From: Macrosoma leucophasiata
Lineage: Eukaryota; Arthropoda; Insecta; Lepidoptera; Hedylidae
Assembly: GCA_036365455.1 (NCBI GenBank)
Contig: JAWQUS010000009.1
Location: 3,874,001 to 3,938,000 of the forward strand
Length of the DNA stretch: 64,000 nt
Direction: 5' to 3'
Positions 22,256 to 33,163 of the stretch are shown in pieces. The notes beneath the pieces were generated by a model. That model was not told where the DNA came from and did not search any database. It was given only the letters and a program-made list of their open reading frames with translations. Numbering within the stretch: position 1 is the first letter of the stretch; each line of letters opens with the position of its first letter. Position numbers and translations under genes: made by a program.

Positions 22256-22377
22256 AGTGCGGAGTGCAAAAAAGCGCGCGAAAACTGGGTGCTTATGGCA
22301 ATGGCAATACTAGTGCAAGGATGTAGCAGAGTGGACACGTCCGCTCAGTTACACCGCTCGAACCGGAATGGTGTTTT

Positions 22378-22390
22378 TGTATCCACATAC
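22378..22390. repeat. Target-site duplication of element 2, right copy (13 bp)
   Basis: Same 13 bp as 17303-17315, followed by the H2B core promoter. Confidence 0.93.
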
Positions 22391-22404
22391 CCCGAATGCC
22401 GAGG

Positions 22405-22412
22405 TTTTTATT
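22405..22412 (-). promoter_or_regulatory. H2B TATA-like box, unit II (now upstream of element 2)
   Basis: AATAAAAA, 14 bp from the nick. The element 5' end lies 35 bp from the first base of the box, about where transcription should begin. Confidence 0.7.
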
Positions 22413-22624
22413 ACGCTACGGGTGCGCTACAAGTGGTGTTAGTAGATAGTTGAACAATGGGGATTCGGACCAATCAGAGACGAAGACGCACGCAAGCACA
22501 CCTCCCCCCCTCCCTGCCTCAACGTACAGCAAGACATAATTATTATTACTAATAAAAAAAATAAAAAAAAAAAAAAAAACATGTATTTTATATACGTATC
22601 TTCTAAGAAATTATGTCAGCCAAA

Positions 22625-22655
<31 letters not shown>

Positions 22656-22670
22656 TACCTAACACCGAAC

Positions 22671-22705
22671 GGTGCGGCGGGCGAGCGGAGCTCGCCCGCC
22701 GCACC
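22671..22705. repeat. GC-rich perfect hairpin, unit II
   Basis: Copy of 10318-10352. Confidence 0.75.
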
Positions 22706-22943
22706 CTTCGACCTAACCTGGCTAAGTCGGGGGCGCCCACGGTGCCAGTCTTGACTGCCCAAGGAGAGATTCGATTCATTATTCTACTCCCCCTAATATT
22801 ACTACCTGCGCTGCTGCTGTTCTACATACCATCTGGTTTATTTAAAATGTTCAATAATATTACACTGTAATTGTTGTTGTAATTGACGGCTGCCGTTCGG
22901 AGAAACGTCTTCATTAATTAATTACTAACATGAAACATATTGT

Positions 22944-22959
22944 GGCCCTGAAAAGGGCC
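22944..22959 (-). terminator. Histone mRNA 3' stem-loop, H2A unit II
   Basis: 112 nt past the H2A stop. Confidence 0.92.
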
Positions 22960-23071
22960 TTTTAACTAAGTAGGTATGTATAATTATGTTGCATTTTAAA
23001 TATGTACGTATACATACACATACATCATAAAATATACCATACCCTACGTACGTACGCTTAATAATTTAATT

Positions 23072-23455
<384 letters not shown>

Positions 23456-23566
23456 TTAATTAATGAATAAACTCACAATTACACAAGATAGCGTAACGCG
23501 CGCGCCAGCCAGCGATTCAACGAACGATCGGCAGGGAATAGATTTTTGGATTTAGCGTGCTCACGG

Positions 23567-23574
23567 TATTTATA
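23567..23574 (-). promoter_or_regulatory. H2A TATA box, unit II
   Basis: TATAAATA; predicted nick site 23552/23553 is empty. Confidence 0.78.
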
Positions 23575-23947
23575 TGGAATGAAAGCTGAGAGAGGAGGCA
23601 GAGTAGTAGTGGGGAACGATGACCGAACGTGAAACGACACGACGCGATACGAGAGAGAAGGTGTGAACGAGACGGATGTAGGTAGGTGTATGTATTTTGT
23701 TGAGACTTGTTTTGACTTGACTTGACTTGACTCGACTCGATAGAGACTCGATAGAATAGAATAGAACAGAACAAGAGTATGTAATAGTATGTATTTGTTT
23801 TATGTTTGATGTGTGTACATGATATTATGTTTATGACGTCATGTAGTCGGGCAGTCGGGCGGGCCGTAGCGTGTATTTTTAAAGGTGTACGCCGTAGTGG
23901 AGCAAGCAAGCAAGCAAGCAAGCAGTTAACAAACATACATACATACA

Positions 23948-23981
<34 letters not shown>

Positions 23982-24382
23982 ATGAGACCATTATATGATT
24001 ATAACACCGATATATTTAGGTAGGTAGGTAGGTAGGTAGGTAGGTAGGTAAACAAACTCGCTTATTTGTTGACTAAGAGGAATGCAGTATCAGACAGACA
24101 GACAGACAGACAGAGCAATACTATATGTTATGTTATGTATGTATGTATGTATGTATGTAATCTTATAAAACCCCGTTAACCACCCAATCCATGACATGTT
24201 CATCATGAACTCTTACTCTACGCTCATAGGTAGGTAGGTAGGCAGGTAGGCAGGTATATATAAATGATGTGATGAGTTTATTATTATCATCACGTTAAGT
24301 TTATATTGACGTAAGCGCTCGCAGAAACTGAACATTGTAGGTAAGTACTTAATAGATACCTACATTTCGCGATGGATATGTT

Positions 24383-24398
24383 AGCCCTGAAAAGGGCT
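24383..24398 (-). terminator. Histone mRNA 3' stem-loop, H1 unit III
   Basis: H1-type hairpin with A-T outer pair. Confidence 0.9.
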
Positions 24399-24469
24399 TT
24401 TTAAACAGTGCGCGCGCGCGCGCCCGAGGCGGCGGCGACGACAGCACCACCAGAAGCAGTAGCTTAAGC

Positions 24470-24519
<50 letters not shown>

Positions 24520-24525
24520 AGCTAA

Positions 24526-25233
24526 TTACTTCTTGGCGGCGCCCGCCTTTTTAGCGGCGGGCTTGGATTTGGGCGCTGCCGCAGCCTTCTTCGGTTTGGG
24601 AGCTTTCGGTTTCTTGGTAGGAGGTTTGGCGGTTTTCTTGGCCTTCGGAGCTGCGCTCTTGGACTTGGCGGGCGTGGCGGCCTTCTTGGCGGCTGCCGGC
24701 TTCTTCTTAGCGGCGGCTGGCTTCTTCTTTGCGGCGGCCGCCTTCTTGTCCTTAGTTGCGGCGGAAGACTTCGCTTTCGATGGCGAAGCGGATGATGAAG
24801 AGGCGGCTGCGGATTTCTTGCCACCCTTGGTTGCTGCGCCGCCCTTAGCACCTTTACCACCGGTCGGTTTCTTCGAGGCGGCGGCGGCGGCGGACTTAGA
24901 CTCCAGCTTGAACGAACCGGACGCGCCCTTGCCCTTCGTCTGTATCAAAGCGCCGGATTCCACAGCACTCTTTAGATATTTTCTTATGAAAGGTGCCAGT
25001 TTCTCAGCGTCGACATCGTACTGTGCGGCTATATATTTCTTGATGGCTTGGAGCGATGATCCGCTGCGCTCTTTCAGCTCCTTGATGGCACTGTTCACCA
25101 TTTCACTGGTCTTCGGGTGAGTCGGTTTCGCCTTCGGTTTTTTCGCACCACCGGCCCCCGACGCGGAAGATTTCGGCTTCTTCGCGGGGGTCGCCGGCGC
25201 TGGAATATCGTTAGCTACGGCGGTATCGGCCAT
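24526..25233 (-). CDS. H1: Linker histone H1, unit III
   Basis: Same 235-residue protein as in unit II; 5' region uninterrupted. Confidence 0.97.
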   Translation of the reverse strand: MADTAVANDIPAPATPAKKPKSSASGAGGAKKPKAKPTHPKTSEMVNSAIKELKERSGSSLQAIKKYIAAQYDVDAEKLAPFIRKYLKSAVESGALIQTKGKGASGSFKLESKSAAAAASKKPTGGKGAKGGAATKGGKKSAAASSSSASPSKAKSSAATKDKKAAAAKKKPAAAKKKPAAAKKAATPAKSKSAAPKAKKTAKPPTKKPKAPKPKKAAAAPKSKPAAKKAGAAKK

Positions 25234-26310
25234 TGTTATTCTAGATGTAATTATAAGGCAAAAAAATTAATTAATTACACACTGACACACGCGCACGCAA
25301 CACACAAGCACTAACGCGAACGAGCCAAGTATAAATTGTTGAATATTTAAAAGTAACAAGACGATATTTTTTTAGTTAGTTCTAAAAACAAACGCCAGTT
25401 AGCGCCACTGGTTAATAAGAATGAAACAACACCGTCACGAAATCCTCGATGCCGCAAGACGTTTTCTCGTACAGGCACATAAAACTTTTCACTAACACGT
25501 GTCTATTCGAAAGCTTTTTTTAAATAGAAATAATATAATTGAAGATTAAAACGAGCATATTGCGCGATGCGCATGAGACTGGTTGAGTTTTGATAGAACA
25601 CATTCAGCGCCCGATGTTGTTAGAGCGATGATATGAACGATTAAATTCTGTACTTGTCTTCGTACGAACCGGGACTCAAGTTTAAAATGATATTTTCTCT
25701 ATTTAAAATCAATTTATTCGCATTGCGGTCGCGGTATGTAAAGAGCGAAGGCCCCAACCTTATTTAGGATCGATTAACAGCCTACGTAAACCGTCCACGG
25801 GATGAATATCGAGACTCTCATGACGGAGGTCGTAAAACACGCGTCGTCAAGAAGCAAGCACGACTCCATCAAAGGGACGAGGCGAGGTAGGATAATCGAA
25901 TATAGCGTCGTTCATATAACATAGAGAGATACTTATTATATTCATATATATATATTTATATATAAATATATATAGTTATATACAAATGGGATCAATGATG
26001 AACGCTGAAATTAACCATGATTCCCTCGCGCCTCCAGCCGCATAGTACGCGAAGCGCGAATCAACGATGAAATTTATTTATGTTTGTACTCATATTGTAA
26101 TTATCGTATATGTATAATATAATTATTGTAATTATCATCATGTAACAACAACTACCACCACCACCAACCAATCTCTATATGTTGCTGACTAAAAGGTTGT
26201 CTGGAAGAAATCGCACTTTTTGCGATAAGACCGCCTTTTGTACTATTGTTCTTTCTTTTCTTGGTTTTATAATTTTGTTTATTTTTACCTGGTGTACAAT
26301 AAAGTGTATG

Positions 26311-26346
<36 letters not shown>

Positions 26347-26608
26347 TATACACATACATACATTATTATTATAATATACATATATTTTTTTATACTTGGC
26401 TTATAATTCTTACATCCTACGACGATCTAGCTTTGTGATTTTGTGCATGTATCAATACACCTCGACAGATATGTATTTATTTATGTATGTATGTGTGTAT
26501 GTATGTATGTATGTGCATGCATGTTATGAATTCAGAATATTTATAATAATTGACGCCTTGCATAGCGAAACTTGCATTACGTAAGATTGTATCAACTGAT
26601 ATATGTGC

Positions 26609-26624
26609 GGCCCTGAAAAGGGCC
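26609..26624 (-). terminator. Histone mRNA 3' stem-loop, H4 unit III
   Basis: Same hairpin, 203 nt past the stop. Confidence 0.92.
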
Positions 26625-26827
26625 TTTTTGTTAAAACAATAATTGTTTCATTTCTCCTTTAATATCCCGTTGTGTGCGTGTGGATATAGATCAATGCTTA
26701 TTGTGTGTACTTGCTTGCTTGCTTGCTTATCATTCACGTGTTGTAACATTAATAATCGATCTTCAACGCACACGCAAGAGGAAAATGAAGATGAAGAAAC
26801 AACGAAAGCCACGACGAACCATCTCCT

Positions 26828-27175
<348 letters not shown>

Positions 27176-27280
27176 TCAATAAGAAAAACACGCGCGTTTC
27201 TCCGCACACCGCACTGTATATTCGTCCGCTTGTTTCGATGACGCTCGAACGAATGTGTGAGCCTGAGAAGGCACGGTGGC

Positions 27281-27288
27281 CTTTTATT
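27281..27288 (-). promoter_or_regulatory. H4 TATA-like box, unit III
   Basis: AATAAAAG with empty target site at 27266/27267. Confidence 0.7.
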
Positions 27289-27802
27289 TGCTCAACGTGG
27301 ACGAATGAAGGGAGCGGTGCGGAGGAGAGGAGAGGAGGCGAGGCGCGGTGTTGTGTGGTGCGACACGGTTAGGGGGAGGGGATGGGGGGGGGGATACTTT
27401 TAGAAAGATAGATAGATTCTAGTGCATTAGATTCAACGTAAATAATAATTCCAAATAGGTATAGTGTATTTACCATTTTTACCATTTACCATCTACAAGT
27501 TAGTTAGATAACTGTATGTGTAGCTATTGAGTATGTAATATAACGTTAACTTTACACATAACGACGTTATATACATACCCATACATAACGAAACTGGCTG
27601 GCTGATATATATATATATATATTATTTATTTATTTATTTATTTACTTACTTACTTACTTACTTTTTTTTTTATATAATTAATTAGTACTTATACTAACTT
27701 ATGTATTGCTTCGTTTCTACACATATAACCTATATTTTTTTTTTTTTTTTTTGCAACGTCCGAACGCGCAGAAACTTTTGTATTGTGTCACGAATTATTT
27801 GC

Positions 27803-27818
27803 GGCCCTGAAAAGGGCC
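27803..27818 (-). terminator. Histone mRNA 3' stem-loop, H3 unit III
   Basis: 47 nt past the H3 stop. Confidence 0.93.
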
Positions 27819-27865
27819 TTTTTTTTTTGTTTAGGTAGAGGTAGGTAATATTACCATGTACTTTT

Positions 27866-28312
<447 letters not shown>

Positions 28313-28407
28313 TTAATTAAGGAACAACGAGCCGAGTTGTTTACTAACGCGTCCGTCCAACGTACCTACGGTCGAATCTCTGAACGCTTCGCGTGGATTC
28401 CGGACGA

Positions 28408-28415
28408 TATTTATA
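28408..28415 (-). promoter_or_regulatory. H3 TATA box, unit III
   Basis: TATAAATA; empty target site at 28393/28394. Confidence 0.8.
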
Positions 28416-28690
28416 TTGAAATACGTTCCATAAGCTAATCCCCACTCCCGTCTCAATCAACCCCTCTCTCACTCTTTCTCGCTCGCTCGCTGGCTCGCTC
28501 GCTCGCTCGCTCGCTCGCTCGTCCGTCCGTCTCTCTTTTTATATCACCATCCATCAAATCACACAAATTCATATTCCCTTCCTCTGGCCAGTCCGCCCGA
28601 AGCGCAATTTAACAAAAAAAAAAAAAAAAAAAAAAAAATAAAAATAAAATAAAAAAAAAAAAAATTATTCTTTCTTTCACTTATCATTAA

Positions 28691-28760
<70 letters not shown>

Positions 28761-28945
28761 CTGACTGCCTGCCTGCCTCTCGAGCCACTTCTTCATTCCT
28801 ATATCCTCCTAACTGAGCAGTGACAATTTAATGATCATGAAAACAAATACGCAAACAAAACAAACGTTAAAAAATGTATTTATGGTATGTATGTATGTAT
28901 GTATGTATGTATGTATGTATGTATGTATGTATGTATGTATGTATG

Positions 28946-28976
<31 letters not shown>

Positions 28977-29082
28977 ATGTTTGTTTAATGTGTTTACACA
29001 AACGGCAGGCAGGCAGATTTGATTGATTGATTGACGCGTTGTCCCCATGGAGAAAACATAAATTTCATACGATTCATATTGT

Positions 29083-29098
29083 GGCCCTGAAAAGGGCC
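29083..29098 (-). terminator. Histone mRNA 3' stem-loop, H2B unit III
   Basis: 73 nt past the H2B stop. Confidence 0.92.
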
Positions 29099-29171
29099 TT
29101 TTGAAAGCGAAGCGAGCGAAATGAACTTCATTCATACACACAACAGGCGCGCAAGTGTCAGTCTCCTCACT

Positions 29172-29546
29172 TCACTTAGAGCTCGTGTACTTGGTGACCG
29201 CCTTCGTGCCCTCGCTCACGGCGTGCTTGGCGAGCTCGCCCGGCAGTAGGAGCCTAACGGAGGTCTGCACCTCCCTGGAGGTGATCGTCGAACGCTTGTT
29301 GTAATGGGCCAGACGGCTCGCCTCGGCTGCGATCCTCTCGAATATATCGTTCACGAACGAGTTCATGATCGACATGGCCTTACTGGATATACCGGTGTCG
29401 GGATGCACCTGCTTGAGCACCTTGTAGATGTAAATGGCGTAGCTCTCCTTCCTCTTGTGCTTCTTCTTCTTCTTGTCGGACTTGGAGATATTCTTTTGAG
29501 CCTTGCCAGATTTCTTGGCGGCCTTACCACTTGTCTTGGGCGGCAT
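29172..29546 (-). CDS. H2B: Core histone H2B, unit III
   Basis: Same protein as in unit I, intact promoter. Confidence 0.98.
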   Translation of the reverse strand: MPPKTSGKAAKKSGKAQKNISKSDKKKKKHKRKESYAIYIYKVLKQVHPDTGISSKAMSIMNSFVNDIFERIAAEASRLAHYNKRSTITSREVQTSVRLLLPGELAKHAVSEGTKAVTKYTSSK

Positions 29547-29682
29547 TTTAAACGCACGAGCAATGCAACACTGTTATTAATTTAATAATACACACACGGT
29601 ACGCACGCGGCGGGCGGCGAGAGAGATGTTTACTGTACGAGAATCGAACAGTAAATGTATCCACATACCCCGAATGCCGAGG

Positions 29683-29690
29683 TTTTTATT
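29683..29690 (-). promoter_or_regulatory. H2B TATA-like box, unit III
   Basis: AATAAAAA; empty target site at 29668/29669. Confidence 0.68.
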
Positions 29691-29902
29691 ACGCTACGGG
29701 TGCGCTACAAGTGGTGTTAGTAGATAGTTGAACAATGGGGATTCGGACCAATCAGAGACGAAGACGCACGCAAGCACACCTCCCCCCCTCCCTGCCTCAA
29801 CGTACAGCAAGACATAATTATTATTACTAATAAAAAAAATAAAAAAAAAAAAAAAAACATGTATTTTATATACGTATCTTCTAAGAAATTATGTCAGCCA
29901 AA

Positions 29903-29933
<31 letters not shown>

Positions 29934-29948
29934 TACCTAACACCGAAC

Positions 29949-29983
29949 GGTGCGGCGGGCGAGCGGAGCTCGCCCGCCGCACC
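29949..29983. repeat. GC-rich perfect hairpin, unit III
   Basis: Copy of 10318-10352. Confidence 0.75.
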
Positions 29984-30221
29984 CTTCGACCTAACCTGGC
30001 TAAGTCGGGGGCGCCCACGGTGCCAGTCTTGACTGCCCAAGGAGAGATTCGATTCATTATTCTACTCCCCCTAATATTACTACCTGCGCTGCTGCTGTTC
30101 TACATACCATCTGGTTTATTTAAAATGTTCAATAATATTACACTGTAATTGTTGTTGTAATTGACGGCTGCCGTTCGGAGAAACGTCTTCATTAATTAAT
30201 TACTAACATGAAACATATTGT

Positions 30222-30237
30222 GGCCCTGAAAAGGGCC
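30222..30237 (-). terminator. Histone mRNA 3' stem-loop, H2A unit III
   Basis: 112 nt past the H2A stop. Confidence 0.92.
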
Positions 30238-30349
30238 TTTTAACTAAGTAGGTATGTATAATTATGTTGCATTTTAAATATGTACGTATACATACACATA
30301 CATCATAAAATATACCATACCCTACGTACGTACGCTTAATAATTTAATT

Positions 30350-30733
<384 letters not shown>

Positions 30734-30844
30734 TTAATTAATGAATAAACTCACAATTACACAAGATAGCGTAACGCGCGCGCCAGCCAGCGATTCAACG
30801 AACGATCGGCAGGGAATAGATTTTTGGATTTAGCGTGCTCACGG

Positions 30845-30852
30845 TATTTATA
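30845..30852 (-). promoter_or_regulatory. H2A TATA box, unit III
   Basis: TATAAATA; no insertion at the predicted site. Confidence 0.78.
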
Positions 30853-31225
30853 TGGAATGAAAGCTGAGAGAGGAGGCAGAGTAGTAGTGGGGAACGATGA
30901 CCGAACGTGAAACGACACGACGCGATACGAGAGAGAAGGTGTGAACGAGACGGATGTAGGTAGGTGTATGTATTTTGTTGAGACTTGTTTTGACTTGACT
31001 TGACTTGACTCGACTCGATAGAGACTCGATAGAATAGAATAGAACAGAACAAGAGTATGTAATAGTATGTATTTGTTTTATGTTTGATGTGTGTACATGA
31101 TATTATGTTTATGACGTCATGTAGTCGGGCAGTCGGGCGGGCCGTAGCGTGTATTTTTAAAGGTGTACGCCGTAGTGGAGCAAGCAAGCAAGCAAGCAAG
31201 CAGTTAACAAACATACATACATACA

Positions 31226-31259
<34 letters not shown>

Positions 31260-31660
31260 ATGAGACCATTATATGATTATAACACCGATATATTTAGGTA
31301 GGTAGGTAGGTAGGTAGGTAGGTAGGTAAACAAACTCGCTTATTTGTTGACTAAGAGGAATGCAGTATCAGACAGACAGACAGACAGACAGAGCAATACT
31401 ATATGTTATGTTATGTATGTATGTATGTATGTATGTAATCTTATAAAACCCCGTTAACCACCCAATCCATGACATGTTCATCATGAACTCTTACTCTACG
31501 CTCATAGGTAGGTAGGTAGGCAGGTAGGCAGGTATATATAAATGATGTGATGAGTTTATTATTATCATCACGTTAAGTTTATATTGACGTAAGCGCTCGC
31601 AGAAACTGAACATTGTAGGTAAGTACTTAATAGATACCTACATTTCGCGATGGATATGTT

Positions 31661-31676
31661 AGCCCTGAAAAGGGCT
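31661..31676 (-). terminator. Histone mRNA 3' stem-loop, H1 unit IV
   Basis: H1-type hairpin, 127 nt past the stop. Confidence 0.9.
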
Positions 31677-31747
31677 TTTTAAACAGTGCGCGCGCGCGCG
31701 CCCGAGGCGGCGGCGACGACAGCACCACCAGAAGCAGTAGCTTAAGC

Positions 31748-31797
<50 letters not shown>

Positions 31798-31803
31798 AGC
31801 TAA

Positions 31804-32511
31804 TTACTTCTTGGCGGCGCCCGCCTTTTTAGCGGCGGGCTTGGATTTGGGCGCTGCCGCAGCCTTCTTCGGTTTGGGAGCTTTCGGTTTCTTGGTAGGA
31901 GGTTTGGCGGTTTTCTTGGCCTTCGGAGCTGCGCTCTTGGACTTGGCGGGCGTGGCGGCCTTCTTGGCGGCTGCCGGCTTCTTCTTAGCGGCGGCTGGCT
32001 TCTTCTTTGCGGCGGCCGCCTTCTTGTCCTTAGTTGCGGCGGAAGACTTCGCTTTCGATGGCGAAGCGGATGATGAAGAGGCGGCTGCGGATTTCTTGCC
32101 ACCCTTGGTTGCTGCGCCGCCCTTAGCACCTTTACCACCGGTCGGTTTCTTCGAGGCGGCGGCGGCGGCGGACTTAGACTCCAGCTTGAACGAACCGGAC
32201 GCGCCCTTGCCCTTCGTCTGTATCAAAGCGCCGGATTCCACAGCACTCTTTAGATATTTTCTTATGAAAGGTGCCAGTTTCTCAGCGTCGACATCGTACT
32301 GTGCGGCTATATATTTCTTGATGGCTTGGAGCGATGATCCGCTGCGCTCTTTCAGCTCCTTGATGGCACTGTTCACCATTTCACTGGTCTTCGGGTGAGT
32401 CGGTTTCGCCTTCGGTTTTTTCGCACCACCGGCCCCCGACGCGGAAGATTTCGGCTTCTTCGCGGGGGTCGCCGGCGCTGGAATATCGTTAGCTACGGCG
32501 GTATCGGCCAT
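31804..32511 (-). CDS. H1: Linker histone H1, unit IV; 5' region split by element 3
   Basis: Same 235-residue protein as in unit II. Element 3 begins 164 bp upstream of the ATG. As the H1 transcription start is unknown, I cannot say whether the promoter is removed or only pushed away. Confidence 0.97.
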   Translation of the reverse strand: MADTAVANDIPAPATPAKKPKSSASGAGGAKKPKAKPTHPKTSEMVNSAIKELKERSGSSLQAIKKYIAAQYDVDAEKLAPFIRKYLKSAVESGALIQTKGKGASGSFKLESKSAAAAASKKPTGGKGAKGGAATKGGKKSAAASSSSASPSKAKSSAATKDKKAAAAKKKPAAAKKKPAAAKKAATPAKSKSAAPKAKKTAKPPTKKPKAPKPKKAAAAPKSKPAAKKAGAAKK

Positions 32512-32663
32512 TGTTATTCTAGATGTAATTATAAGGCAAAAAAATTAATTAATTACACACTGACACACGCGCACGCAACACACAAGCACTAACGCGAACG
32601 AGCCAAGTATAAATTGTTGAATATTTAAAAGTAACAAGACGATATTTTTTTAGTTAGTTCTAA

Positions 32664-32674
32664 AAACAAACGCC
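32664..32674. repeat. Target-site duplication of element 3, left copy (11 bp)
   Basis: AAACAAACGCC, identical to 39079-39089. Confidence 0.92.
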
Positions 32675-32842
32675 TAACCTAACTAATGTCGTCGCTGCTG
32701 CGCGCGCGAGCGCGCAGCGGCGGAGCGGGCCTCGAGGTATTTCCCTCCTGCCCGGGCGGGCCTGCCCTCGACTAAGCGAGGGCGTGAGTCTATTTTCACT
32801 TAATTGGGGGGGGGGCCGTGCACGCTAAGACTCACCGGGGGG
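32675..32842 (-). other. Structured 3' terminal segment of element 3
   Basis: Lies beyond the A-rich tract in the sense direction. Contains short hairpins (for example CCCTCG/CGAGGG near 32764-32781 and a CGCG-rich one near 32692-32725). Ends GTTAGGTTA, resembling about two insect telomere TTAGG units. Confidence 0.6.
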
Positions 32843-32850
32843 TTTATTTT

Positions 32851-32890
<40 letters not shown>

Positions 32891-32990
32891 TTTTATTTAT
32901 TTATTTATTTTTTTTTTATTATTATTATTATTTTTTTTTTTTTTTTTTTTTTGTTGGTTTTTTTTTTATTATTTATATGTATTTTTTTTG
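32843..32990. repeat. T-rich (sense A-rich) tract in element 3 3' UTR
   Basis: About 150 bp of T runs broken by A, G. Probably a former or internal A-tail, since further element sequence follows it. Confidence 0.8.
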
Positions 32991-33163
32991 TGAGCTTTTT
33001 AGCCTGAGGCATAATCTTTTCTCTCCCCGGCTATCCTCGCGTGCACAGCTTAACATTGGGACGAATGATGGTTGACGTGGTGTAGGGTTGACATAGGGGG
33101 CGGCTCCTCGCAACGTCCGGCCTTAGCCGGGCATTGCGGCCCGCCCCGCAGCGCTTCCGCAAC

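Larger units (their letters stand above)
17316..22377 (-). mobile_element. Element 2: full-length Jockey-type non-LTR retrotransposon in the H2B promoter
   Basis: 5062 bp, sense strand minus, flanked by 13-bp duplications. Sense order: 5' UTR with two hairpins (22377-22135), ORF1, ORF2, 3' UTR (17984-17316). The sense 3' end is a run of 14 T (A14 on +, 17316-17329), not poly(A). Shares both ORFs, UTR hairpins and 3' UTR with element 5. The first nick falls 14 bp past the H2B TATA-like octamer. ORFs are open, so it may be recent or active. Confidence 0.94.
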
